From: Theropithecus gelada | Lineage: Eukaryota; Chordata; Mammalia; Primates; Cercopithecidae | Length of the DNA stretch: 64,000 nt | Direction: 5' to 3' | Assembly (NCBI RefSeq): GCF_003255815.1 | Contig: NC_037668.1 | Coordinates: 65,453,878 to 65,517,877, forward strand | Shown: one piece after another, positions 22,824 through 32,994 of the stretch | Layout of the letters: the number at the start of each line of letters is the position of its first letter | How positions within the stretch are numbered: position 1 is the stretch's first letter | Position numbers and translations under genes: made by a program | The notes under the pieces: model-generated | What the model saw: the letters and a program-made list of their open reading frames with translations, nothing else | Databases searched by the model: none | Told to the model about the DNA's origin: nothing

Positions 22824-22957
22824 GGCTGAGTGCAGTGGCTCACATCTGTAATCACAATATTTTGGAAGGCGAGGGTGGGAGGATCTCTTGAGCCCAAGAG
22901 TTCAAGACCAGCCTGGAGAACATGATGAGACCCCATCTTTGAAACAATAAAATAAAA
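22824..22957 (+). mobile_element. Alu left monomer
   Basis: Diverged single monomer with an aataaaataaaac tail. Its 3' half is part of inverted-repeat arm 22904-23011. Confidence 0.85.
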
Positions 22958-23011
22958 CAGAACTGAAGCACAGATATGAAGGCAGAAATAAACATGGCAT
23001 GTTTGAGAGAC
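22904..23011 (+). repeat. Inverted-repeat arm A (partner 24021-24129)
   Basis: The end of an Alu monomer, its tail and about 54 bases of unique flank recur in inverted orientation 1 kb away at about 86% identity. Confidence 0.85.
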
Positions 23012-23045
23012 AGTGAAAGGAGACCAATGTAACTTGAATGTCAGG

Positions 23046-23578
23046 TTCTTTTTTTTTTTTTTTCAGGGTCTCAAAAACAATGTTTATTTTGATACACAAA
23101 AGGTACCATCTAGCCATGATGCTGTAAAAACCAGAATTCCATCTGGTTACTACTCTTTGGAACAGGTATGAATGAAGTCTTTGACAGATTATTGTATGTG
23201 AGCAAATGGCTTCATGATAACATAAAACAGAGACACAGAATAAAAATTCATTTGGTATATACATATAGAACTAAATTTGTAGTTTTCAAAAACCTTTCAG
23301 TGTTTCATGTAAACAAGTTAATACCAGTATTTTTAAGCCAGATTTTCTGGAACATATACATACGTAGGTGCTTAAGCCTGAAACAGGTCTTTCTACCCTC
23401 ACTCCATTCTCAAATGAAAAATCTGTAAAGATATCTTTTGTTCCTCCAATCTTCTGATTTGTCTTCTAAGTAACTCATTACAGTGTAATTTACTGGTTAA
23501 ATCACATAGTTATGTGTGGTGGAGGAAAAGAATACAACTTTGGCCAGTATAAGTATACAAGACAATATCTCTGTTCTT
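23046..23578 (-). pseudogene. Processed 3'-UTR retrocopy, parent gene not identified
   Basis: On the minus strand a non-repetitive AT-rich stretch ends with AATAAA (complement of plus 'tttatt' near 23082), then about 20 bases, then a poly(A) tail (plus poly(T) at 23049-23063). That is the layout of a retroposed mRNA 3' end. No protein homology is visible, so the parent is unknown. Confidence 0.55.
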
Positions 23579-23580
23579 CT

Positions 23581-23869
23581 CTTTTTTTTTTTTTTGAGAT
23601 GGAGTCTTGCTCTGTCGCCCAGGCTGGAGTGCAGCGGCATAATCTTGGCTCACTGCAAGCTCCGCCTCCTGGGTTCATGCCATTCTGCCTCAGCCTCCCG
23701 AGTACCTGGGACTACAGGCGCCCGCCACCACGACCGGCTATTTTTTTGTATTTTTAATAGAGACGGGGTTTCACTGTGTTAGCCAGGATGGTCTCCATCT
23801 CTTGACCTCAGGATCCGCCCTCCTCGGCCTCAGTGCTGGGATTACAGGTGTGAGCCACCACGCCTGGCC
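23581..23869 (-). mobile_element. AluY-like, antisense
   Basis: Poly(T) then gagatggagtcttgctctgt, through 'actgcaagctccgcctcc', to cacgcctggcc. Confidence 0.93.
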
Positions 23870-23879
23870 TTAAAAAATT

Positions 23880-24015
23880 TTAAATTAGCCAGGCATAGTA
23901 GTGCCACCTGTAGTCCCACCTACTGGGGAGGCTGAGGCAGAAGGAATGCTTGAGCCCAGGGGTTCAAGACTGCAGTGAGCTATGATCCTGCAGCTGCACT
24001 CCAGCCTAGGCAACA
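23880..24015 (+). mobile_element. Alu right-monomer fragment
   Basis: 'aaattagccaggcatagtag' to 'ctccagcctaggcaacacag', with no left monomer. Confidence 0.85.
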
Positions 24016-24020
24016 CAGCA

Positions 24021-24129
24021 CGTCTCTCAAACATGCCGTGGTTATTTCTGCCTTTAGGTCTGTGCTTCAATTCTGTTTTATTTTATTTTTTTAGAGATAG
24101 GGTCTCACTATGTTGCCCAGGCTGGTCTT
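24021..24129 (-). repeat. Inverted-repeat arm B (partner 22904-23011)
   Basis: Reverse complement of arm A, including the unique 'tctctcaaacatgcc' end and the Alu monomer end (ctatgttgcccaggctggtc). Confidence 0.85.
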
Positions 24130-24212
24130 AAAAATAACTAAAATAAAACTTTAAAATATCTAAAATATCTAAAACATAAAAATAAAACTTAAAAATATCT
24201 AAAAAATAAACA
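24130..24212. repeat. A-rich degenerate tandem repeat
   Basis: Repeated aaaatatctaaa / aaaataaaact units. Confidence 0.8.
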
Positions 24213-24663
24213 TTAAAAAAATGTGCCTCAGAGATTGGAGTGCCCTTGGTTGGGGAGGTAGGTAGTGGAATTGACAGTAAAATATGCAAGTGAAAATTCT
24301 AGCAGATGCATGAAGAACACATGAGGCATGCTCCCTTCTCCAGGAAAATGAACTTGCTGTTTCTTCATCCTGGAACTCACTTCTTCCAAATGTCGGCACA
24401 GTTTTCTTCCTCTCTCCCTCAGGCCACCCTCTCAGGGAGGTCTTCTCTGCCCAACCTATTAAACATTGTAAAACTTCCCCAGCCTGGCCTTCCCTCTCCC
24501 CACCTCCTGCTTTGCTTTTCTCTACAGCACTTGTCATCTGACCATTCTGTTTTGTTTATTAATTGATCAGCATCCTAATATGAAGACTGTATAGAAATTA
24601 GATTCAGAGGAATTTAAACGTTGTGTTGGAGAGTTTAGAAAAAAACAACTAATAAAGATATAG

Positions 24664-24944
24664 AGCTGGGCACAGTGGCTCACGCCTGTAATCCCAGCAC
24701 TTTCGGAGCCAAGGCAGGCGGATTGCTTGAGCCCAGGAGTTCGAGACCAGGCTGGGAAGCAGAGTGAGACCCCCATTTTTACTAAAAATACAAAAATTAG
24801 TCGGGCTTGGTGGTGCACGTCTGTAGTCCCAGCTATTCAGGAAGCTGAGGGGAGAGGATTGCTTGAGCCCAGGAGGTCAAGGCTACAGTGAGCCATGATC
24901 ACGACACTGCACTCCAGTCTGGGCGACACAGTGAGACACTGTCT
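24664..24944 (+). mobile_element. Alu
   Basis: gagctgggcacagtggctca start, dimer with a small central change (gaccaggctgggaagc). Confidence 0.93.
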
Positions 24945-24976
24945 CAAATTAATTAATTAATTAATTAATTAAATAA
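24945..24976. repeat. (TTAA)n microsatellite
   Basis: About seven AATT units, derived from the Alu tail. Confidence 0.95.
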
Positions 24977-25135
24977 TGTAGAAAACAAATGGGAAAAATA
25001 GGGAATTATTAACTCCAGGAGAAACAAAAATTGTACAAGAAAGGATGTGTAATCACAGGTCAATACTTGGTTCAACAGTGAAAAATGTTATAAAATATAA
25101 TATATTCACTAGTGATTTAACCTAAAAAATGATAT

Positions 25136-25434
25136 GGCCGGGCACGGTGGCTCATGCCTGTAATCTCAGCACTTTGGAAGGATGAGGCAGGTGGATCACC
25201 TGAAGTCAGGAGTTTGAGACCAGCCTGGCTGACATGGCAAAACCCCATCTTTAATTAAAAATACAAAAATTAGCCGGGCATGATGGTGCACATCTGTAAT
25301 CCCAGACTTGGGAGGCTGAGAAAAAAGAATCGCTTGAACCCAGGAGAGCTGAGATGCAGTGAGCTGAGATCCTGCCACTGCACTCCAGCCTGGGTGACAG
25401 AGCAAGACTTCGTCTCAGAAAAAAAAAAAAAAAA
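25136..25434 (+). mobile_element. Alu
   Basis: ggccgggcacggtggctcat start, right monomer slightly deleted, A-tail. Confidence 0.95.
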
Positions 25435-25440
25435 GATACA

Positions 25441-26055
25441 GGCTGGGTGTGGTGGTTGATGCCTGTAATCCCAACACTTTGGGAGGCCAAAACAGGTGGA
25501 TCACCTGAGGTCAGGAGTTCGAGATCAGCCTGACCAACATGGTGAAACCCCATCTCTACTAAAAATACAAAAATTAGATGGGTGTGGGGTGGGCGGCACC
25601 TGTAATCCTGGCTACTCGGGAGGCTGAGGCAGGAAAATCGCTTGAACTCGGGAGGTAGAGGTTTCAGTGAGCGAAGATCACACCATTGCATGCCAGCCTG
25701 GGTGACACAGCGAGACTCCATTTCTTTTTTTTTTTTTTTGGAGACGGAGTCTCGCTCTGTCGCCCAGGCAGGAGTGCAGTGGCCGGATCTCAGCTCACTG
25801 CAAGCTCCGCCTCCCGGGTTCACGCCATTCTCCCGCCTCAGCCTCCCGAGTAGCTGGGACCACAGGCGCCCGCCACTTCGCCCGGCTAATTTTTTGTATT
25901 TTTTAGTAGAGACGGGGTTTCACCGTGTTAGCCAGCATGGTCTCGATCTCCTGACCTCGTGATCCGCCCGTCTCGGCCTCCCAAAGTGCTGGGATTACAG
26001 GCTTGAGCCACCGCGCCCGGCCGAGACTCCATTTCAAAAAAAAAAAAAAAAAAAT
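25441..26055 (+). mobile_element. Alu split by an antisense AluYR
   Basis: The outer Alu (ggctgggtgtggtggttgat) is interrupted in its tail at 25724 and resumes at 26023 with a copy of gagactccatttc before its poly(A). Confidence 0.95.
25725..26022 (-). mobile_element. Young AluYR-like insertion with 13-bp target duplication
   Basis: Near-consensus antisense Alu ('gcagtggccggatctcagct', 'cgcccgccacttcgcccggc', 'ttacaggcttgagccaccgc'). gagactccatttc is duplicated at 25712-25724 and 26023-26035. Confidence 0.95.
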
Positions 26056-26090
26056 ACAACCACATGGGGCAATGACAAAGGAGAATGCAG

Positions 26091-26397
26091 TGACACACTC
26101 TCAGCTCACTGCAACTTCTGCCTCGACACTCTCAGCTCACTACAACTTTCGCCTCAACACACTCTCAGCTCACTACAACTTCCGGGGCTCAAGTGATTCT
26201 CCTGCGTCAGCCTCCTGAGTAGCTGGGATTACAGGTGTGTGCCACCACACCCAGCTAATTTTTGCATTTTTTGTAGAGACAGGGTTTCACCATGTTGGCC
26301 AGACTGATCTCCAACTCCTGACCTCAGGTGATCCACCTGGCTTGGCCTTCCAAAGTGCTGGGATTACAGGCGGGAGCCACCATTCCAGGCCTAGCCT
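26091..26397 (-). mobile_element. Alu, antisense, with internal triplication
   Basis: Lacks the poly(T) and first part of the right monomer. A ~31-bp segment 'ctctcagctcactacaactt' is present three times at 26095-26185. Confidence 0.93.
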
Positions 26398-26669
26398 ATC
26401 TATCAATTTCAGCTGTTCTGGGAAAGGGCCTTCTTGGGTGTCCTCCTGCTTCCATTGGGCAGATTGCTCTTCGGGCTTACTGCACAGATAGTGTTCTGGG
26501 ACTCCCCTGAGCTTTTCTTCTGTGTTAGGTTTCCTTTTTACTGGATCCCAAGTTCCTCCTCTCCTTTTTTATTTTCTTGTCTATTATATTTTTTGGTAGC
26601 TTCCTGAGAAAGACAGCATAGGAGAAAAAACAATTGAGACCTTGAATACCTAAAAACAATGTCTATTCT

Positions 26670-26910
26670 AGACCAGTCTGGGCAACATGGTGAAACCCCG
26701 TCTTTATCAAAAATAGAAAGATTAGGCATGGTTATGCATGCCTATAGTCCCAGCTACTTGGGGGGCTGAATTAGGAAGATCACCTGAGCTAGGGAGGCAG
26801 AGGTTGCAATGAACTGAGATTGCACCACTGCACTCCAGCCTGGGCTGGAGTGAGACTCCAACTCAAAAAAAAAATTAAATAAAAAAAGAAAAAAAAAAAG
26901 AAAAGTCTAT
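26670..26910 (+). mobile_element. Alu, 5'-truncated
   Basis: Starts within the left monomer (ctagaccagtctgggcaaca). Impure A-rich tail. Confidence 0.9.
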
Positions 26911-26934
26911 TCCATTGGCATAATTTAAAATTTT

Positions 26935-27470
26935 TTTTTTTCATGCTACTTGACTACAAGGTTGAATACACCACCCTCACAATTTTAAAACTAATTGTAG
27001 AATTCTAGGTCCAAAATTATTTTCCCTCAGAATTTTGGATGGAATTCTCCCCTGCCCTCTGCTTTCCAGGGCCATTCTAATTCCAAATCCTTGACTTCTT
27101 TTTCTTTGAAAGCTTTTTGGATCTTCTCTTTGTTTTCAATGTCCTAAACTTTCATGATGATGAGTACTGGGTGGGTCATTTTTTCATTCGTTGTTCACTT
27201 AGGGGGCTACTGCAATCCAGAACGTCATGTCCCAGGCAATTTTAGTTTATGAGTTCTTTGATGAGTTCTCGTTTCAGTGTTCTGAAAGGTTCCTCAGGGT
27301 GGGTTTGTTTTTCTGCTTCCTGGGAGAGTCCTTGGTTTTATCATCCAAAACTTTCTATTGTAATAAAATTTTAAATTTAGGCTCTATTGTTTTAATTTCC
27401 AAGAGCTTTTCATTGGTTTCTGATCAATCCTTCCCCCCATTTACACAGCATTCTGGTTGTGTTTCGTGAA
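26935..27470 (-). mobile_element. Possible ancient LINE-type remnant
   Basis: Phrases such as 'tctaggtccaaaattatttt', 'agctttttggatcttctctt' and 'ttaatttccaagagcttttc' resemble an old interspersed element I have seen in antisense. The family is uncertain. Confidence 0.35.
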
Positions 27471-27537
27471 TATGAAAATCTGTTTATTTGGCTAGCTGCA
27501 TTCTGTTTTCTTCTCATCAACTCTTTCACTCTTACTT

Positions 27538-27708
27538 TTTTTTATTTTTATTTTTGGAGGGTCTCAGTCTGTCACCTAGACTGGAGTGCAGTGGCGCTAT
27601 CATGGCTCACCACAGCCTCAGCCTCCTGGGTTCAAACAATCCCCCTGCCTCAGCCTCCCGAAGTTCTGGGGATTACAGGCATGAGCACTGCACCAGGCTA
27701 GCTCTCAC
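27538..27708 (-). mobile_element. Alu-like monomer (FRAM/FLAM), antisense
   Basis: 'ggtctcagtctgtcacctag' to 'attacaggcatgagcactgc'. One monomer only, followed by a short (TTCC)n. Confidence 0.8.
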
Positions 27709-27756
27709 TGTTTCTTCCTTTTCTTCCTTCCTTTCTTTCTTTTTTGTTTGTTAGCT

Positions 27757-28060
27757 TGTTTTTATATCTGGCTCTCATTCAGGGAGCTTTCACTAAATGT
27801 CTGAGAATCATTAGTTTTTCACGTTTAGAGTGAGGCACTAGAAAGCTGATTGAAAGATCTGAACGCAAGAGGCATGTTTGCTGATTTGTGTGTTTCATTC
27901 TGGGTTGATCAGGCAGTAAGCTGACTTTTCAATATGTGGAGGATTTTCCTCAAGGGTCTCAATGTCAGTCTGCGCAGAACTTTTCCCAGGGGTCTTTCTT
28001 TTTCTCCAGGGAGTCACTTGGACTTCTGCCTGGAAGGTTAACTTTAAATATTTTTTATGG
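27757..28060. other. Intergenic DNA, nothing recognised
   Basis: No coding or repeat signature identified. Confidence 0.4.
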
Positions 28061-28680
28061 CCAGGTGCAGTAGCTCACACCTGTAATCCCAGCACTTTGG
28101 GAGGCCAAGCCTGGTGGATCACTTGAGGTCAGGAGTTGGAGACCAGCCTGGCCAACATGGTGAAACCTTGTCTCTACTAAAAATACAAAAACTAGGCCGG
28201 GAGCAGTGCCTCACGCCTGTAATCCTAGCACTTTGGGAGGCTGAGGCGGGTGGATCATGAAGTCAGGAGTTTGAGACCAGCCAGGTCAACATAGTGAAAC
28301 TCTATCTCTACTAAAAATACAAAAACTAGCCAGACAAGGTGGTACACACCTGTAGTCCCAGTTACTTGGGAGGCTGAGGCAGGAGAATCACTTGAACCTG
28401 GGAGGCAGAGGTTGTAGTGAGCCAAGGTCACTCCACAGTACTCCAGTCTAGGTGACAGAGTGAGACTCCGTTTCAAAACAAACAAACAAACAAAAACATA
28501 CACACACAAAAAAAAAACCTAGCCAGTCATGGTGGCCCTCACCTATAACCCCAGCTACTCGAGAGGCTGGGGCACGAGAATTGCTTCAACCTGGCAGGTG
28601 GAGGTTAAAGTAGCCAAGATTATGCCACTGCACTCCAGCCTGGGAGACAGAGCGAGACTCCATCTCAAAAAAAAAAAAAA
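28061..28680 (+). mobile_element. Alu split by a second Alu
   Basis: The outer left monomer at 28061-28194 and right monomer at about 28510-28680 are separated by another same-strand Alu inserted at the central A-rich linker. Confidence 0.9.
28195..28509 (+). mobile_element. Alu inserted in the linker of another Alu
   Basis: ggccgggagcagtgcctcac start, tail (AAAC)n then acacacac. Confidence 0.92.
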
Positions 28681-28689
28681 TTTGTTTTT

Positions 28690-28822
28690 CATCTTTAATT
28701 TTTTAACTTACCTTAGAGACAAGGTGTCCCTATTTTGCTCAGGCTGTCCTCGAACTCCTGGGCTCAAGTGCCTCAGCCTCCCGAGTAGCTGGGATTACAG
28801 GCATGCACTACCATGCCCAGCT
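28690..28822 (-). mobile_element. Alu monomer, antisense
   Basis: 'accttagagacaaggtgtcc' to 'gcactaccatgcccagct'. Confidence 0.85.
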
Positions 28823-29534
28823 CCTGGAAGGCTGACCTATGACTGTCTGTGTTCCTGGGGCTGAGTGATGTAAAGAGCTGGACTTCTTGCCATTTACTGA
28901 TCCAGACTCCCCTGGATTTCAGCATGGCCTCTCACTCCTCCCTCTCCTGTTGCCTGGCACTCCTGTGTCTGGAGAATTTCTTGTTATACTCTTTCACAGA
29001 ACAAACCTGTCATCTCCAGCCATAGCGGGGAAGGGTGGCTCTCTCAACACAGTCCTAGTTCTGTAAGGAAGAAGGGGAAAATTGACTCCAAGCAGATGCA
29101 GGAGAGACTTTTGGCTGTTTACCCAAATCCCCTTCCTTTCGCCCTTCTTTCTGATTTTGTTCACCTCTGAATGGCCTTGGCAAGGGATTTGCTTGGATGT
29201 GAATAGATGACACAATTCTGGCCAATCAGAAGTGATGGGAAATCTGCCGAGAGCTTCTAGAAGAGCTTATCTTACTTGTTAAAAGGATTATAAAATAGGA
29301 CCATTCCCTTTTCTGCACCTGGATGTTGTCCTGTGGAAATGGGATGCTTGGAACTGCTTCCATCCTTCTCAATCATGAAGGCAAGGCCAAAAAAAAAAAA
29401 AAAAAAAGAATCACAGAGAAGGTGATCTGATGTCACAGTGTCTTTGAACCCTTACATTAACCATCTCTAGAACCAGACTAGTTAAAGACTCCTTAATATC
29501 TGGGGTAATAAATACACTATACTCTAAGCCCTAA
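28823..29534. other. Intergenic DNA with an A18 run
   Basis: No gene recognised. A poly(A) run at 29389-29407 may mark an old retroposon end, but I could not identify a body. Confidence 0.4.
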
Positions 29535-30012
29535 AGGACCAGTCAAATCAGCATCACCTGGCATCGTATTAGAAACATAGACTCTTGGCCAGGCACAGTG
29601 GCTCTCATCTCAGCACTACAGGATACTGAGGCAGGTGGATTGCTTGAGCCCAGGAATTTGAGACTAGCCTGGGCAACATGGCGAAACCCCATCTCTACCA
29701 AAAAACAAAAACAGAAACAAAAATTAGCCAGGTGTGGTGATGCACACCTGCAGTCTCAACTACTTGGGAGGCTGAGGTGGGAAGTCTGCTTGAGCCCAGG
29801 AGGTGAAGGTTGCAGTAAGCTGTGACTGCGCCACTGCACACCAGACTGGGTGATAGGGTGAGACCTTGTCTCAAAAAACAAACAAACAAACAAAACAAAA
29901 CAAAACAAAAAAACAGGTTTCATTCCAGACCTACTGAATCAGGATCTATATTTTTAACAAGATCCTCAGGGGACTGACATGCGCACTAAAGTCTGAGAAG
30001 CACTTTAAGCCA
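29535..30012 (+). mobile_element. MER5A-like DNA transposon fragment interrupted by an Alu
   Basis: 'aatcagcatcacctggcatc' at 29548-29567 and 'tccagacctactgaatcagg' with 'tctgagaagcact' at 29924-30003 match the MER5A halves. An Alu lies between them. Confidence 0.7.
29588..29921 (+). mobile_element. Old Alu with an (AAAC)n tail
   Basis: ggccaggcacagtggctctc start with a small internal deletion. The tail caaacaaacaaac runs to caaaacaaaac. Confidence 0.9.
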
Positions 30013-30279
30013 TGTTTAGCTGCTTTCCTTCTTATTTGTGGCTGAACACACATTCTAATCGATAGAATGGGTGTAATACACACCTTGAATGCCGTGTGTC
30101 ACATCTCTTTGGTCCACCTTGATTTTAGGAACAGTTTTTAGGCAGAACTCTTAAGATGTCCCCCACCAAGATTCCTGCCCTCTAGCTACTCAATTAAAAA
30201 TAATCTAGTTACTGTTGTGAAGGGACTTTGTGGAATGGAATGAAGTTTACTAATTAGTTGACCTTATATTTTATAATTT

Positions 30280-30413
30280 TTTTAATTAAAAAAATTTTTA
30301 GAGATGAGGTCTCATTATGTTACCCAGGCTGGTCTCTAACTTCTGGGCTCAAGCAACCTACACACCTTGGCCTCCTAAAGTACTGGGACAGGTGTGAGCC
30401 ATTGTGCCTGGCC
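30280..30413 (-). mobile_element. Alu monomer, antisense
   Basis: 'tttagagatgaggtctcatt' to 'attgtgcctggcc'. Confidence 0.85.
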
Positions 30414-30557
30414 TTTTTTTTTTTTTTTTTTTTTTTTTGTAGCAACAGGGTCTTGCTATATTGCTCAGACTGGCCTCGAACCCCTGGGCTCAAGTGATCC
30501 TCCCATCTCGGCCTCCCAAAGTGCTGGGATTACGGGCATGAACCACCACACTCGGCC
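30414..30557 (-). mobile_element. Alu monomer, antisense
   Basis: Poly(T) of 25, then 'tagcaacagggtcttgctat' to 'ccaccacactcggcc'. It lies directly in tandem with the previous monomer. Confidence 0.85.
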
Positions 30558-31066
30558 AATAATTAACCTTTAACTGGGGAAGTTACCCTGGATTATCTGA
30601 CGGCATCTCATATATCACATGAGCTCTTAAAACCAGAAGAGGAAGGTACGAGAGAGAGGTAGAGAGGGAGGTTAGAGAGATCCAAAGTGTGAGAAGGACA
30701 AGATCTGATGTTGCTGACTTTGAAGATGGAAGAAGGGGTCTACAAGCCAAGAAATGCAGCAAGCCTCTAGAACCTGAGAAAGACTCCCCAGATGACAGTC
30801 AGCAAGCAAATGGGGGCCTTAGCCCTGCAATTGTATGGAACTGAATTCTGCCATTGAGCTGGATGTAGATCCGTTCCTAGAGCCTAGAAAGCAGTGTAAC
30901 CTGACAACGCCTTAATTTTGGCTTCGTGAGATTCCAACCAGAGAACTCACTAAGCCACACTGTGCCTAGACTTCTGACTTACGGAAATCATGAGACAGTA
31001 AACTTTTGTGCTGTTTTAACTGCTAAATGTATAGTAATTTGTTACGACAGCTTAGAAAATGAGTAC

Positions 31067-31662
31067 ATCTAGGATGGATGGTTCTGTGCAAGCTTAGTCT
31101 TCCTCGCACTGGCGGCATCCCACTTGAATAAATAATGTCTGTCTCTCTTTATACCTGCTTCAAAACCTTCTCTGATGTCCTGGGAGTCTGCTTGGCAACA
31201 GGAGACCAGAAATACAAGGAAGTTAACTCCCCTAGGGAAAATGCTTGATCAGTGGAGGAGGGGGTCAGTAGATAATTGCTTCAGCCTCACACCTCCTAAC
31301 TCTGAGAGGCATTTGTACACTTCTGAAACGACCTGGCAGAATTAAGGCCCCATTATCTATAGCAGCGACATCCTCAGTGCACCATTGGTTTGGCTTTTCT
31401 TTTGTTCTTGTCTCATTCTGTTCACTTCCTAACTCTTACTTCCTGAGATTATCTCCCAAATGACCTCCTGCTCCCAAGTCCCCTTCTTGGTCTTGTCAGA
31501 GATTGATAGGCAATCAATAGTCAGCTCCATCAGCTCACCTTGCTCAGAATAAAAAGGTAACTTATTGGAAGAATGGTCCGGGTTTCACACTGCAACTAGA
31601 CTGCCGGGAAAACTGAAATCAGGACTCCAATACCACTAAGTTTCTCTCTGTCCCCTCCCTCT
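31067..31662. other. Intergenic DNA, nothing recognised
   Basis: No clear gene or repeat. Confidence 0.4.
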
Positions 31663-31676
31663 AATGGCATTATCTT

Positions 31677-31986
31677 GTTTGTTTGTTTGTTTGTTTGTTT
31701 TTGAGAGAGGGTCTCACTTGGTCACCCAGGCTGGGGTGCAGTGGTGTCATCACAGCTCGCTGTAGCCTTGACCTCTCAGGCTCAAGTGATCCTCCCACCT
31801 CAACCTCCCGAGTAGTTGGGAGTACAGGCGTATGCCACCATGGCCGACTAATGTATTTTAATTTTTTGTAGAGATGAGGTCTCACTATGTTACCCAGGTT
31901 GATCTCAAATGCCTGAACTCAAGTCATCCTCCCACCTCAGCCTCCCAAAGTGCTGCGATTACAGGCATGAGCCACCACACCCGGCA
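31677..31986 (-). mobile_element. Alu, antisense, with 14-bp target duplication
   Basis: (TTTG)n tail to ccaccacacccggc. aatggcattatctt is duplicated at 31663-31676 and 31987-32000. Confidence 0.95.
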
Positions 31987-32396
31987 AATGGCATTATCTT
32001 TAAAGACAATAAAATCTCTCCTCCAGACCAGAGAGTAAAATCCCAAAAAATGATTGGAATTGATGCCCTTTGGGTCAGTATTCATGATTGGTCCAATGGA
32101 AGACGGGATGCTATCACTGGTCCAACTCTGACCACCAGGTCAGAGTTCTAGGCCTGGGTCAAACCATCATGGCCAGGTGGCAGTGTCAGGGACTCCAGGC
32201 ATAGCCATCAGGGGAAACAACTGTTTCAGGGCATCCCAGAAATAGTGGGATGACTGGGAGCTGGGGAAACCTTCCCACTAGTTTTCCAAAACGACCACCA
32301 CCCATTCCCTGTTCTTTTAGTTCCTAGTTAATGATTCCTTCTGTTTCCTTCTTAGACTCTCTCCTTCCTCTGCCTGTCCCAGAAATGCTGGTGTTC

Positions 32397-32575
32397 CTGA
32401 GAGTTCCATCCTTACCCGTTTTCTTTTCTTCTCTTCTCTCCTTCCTTCCTTCTTTCTTTTCTTTTCTCTTTCTTTCTGAGAGTTCCATCCTTACCCGTTT
32501 TCTTCTCTTCTCTCCTCTCTTCTCTCCTTCCTTCCTTCCTTCCTTTCTCTTTCTTTCTTTCTTTCTTTCTATCTC

Positions 32576-32619
<44 letters not shown>

Positions 32620-32703
32620 TCCTTCCTTCCTTCCTTCCTTCCTTCCTTCTGAGAGTTCCATCCTTACCCGTTTTCTTTTCTTTCTCTCTCTCTCTCTCTC
32701 CTT
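32397..32703. repeat. (TTCC)n/(TTTC)n pyrimidine tract with a triplicated unique unit
   Basis: Pure pyrimidine microsatellite in which a ~29-bp unit (gagagttccatccttacccg) occurs three times, starting at 32397, 32476 and 32649. Confidence 0.95.
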
Positions 32704-32994
32704 TCTTTTTTTGAAACGGAGTCTCACTCTGCCATCCAGGCTGGAGCGCAGTGGTGTGATCTCAGCTCACTGCAACCTCTGCCTCCCAGGTTCAAGCAAT
32801 TCTCCTGCCTCAGCCTCCCAAGTAGCTGGGACTACAGGAGCCCGCCACCTCACCTGGCTAATTTTTTGTATTTTAGTAGAGACAGAGTTTCACCGTGTTG
32901 CCCAGGCTGGTCGCGAACTCCTGAGCTCAGGCAATCCACCCGCCTCAGCCTCTCAAAGTGCTGGGATTACAGGCGTGAGCCACCACACCCGGCC
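32704..32994 (-). mobile_element. Alu, antisense
   Basis: ttttttgaaacggagtctca to ccaccacacccggcc. Confidence 0.95.

Larger units (their letters stand above)
30139..31066 (+). mobile_element. MLT1-type MaLR LTR interrupted by two Alu monomers
   Basis: 'gaactcttaagatgtccccc', 'ttaccctggattatctgacg', 'tttgaagatggaagaagggg' and 'gtaatttgttacgacagctt' appear in MLT1 order, with Alu monomers at 30280-30557. Confidence 0.8.

Noticed and set aside
22902..23264. Minus-strand 120-codon ORF
   Set aside because: It runs through the 3'-UTR retrocopy and an Alu monomer; no protein similarity is visible.
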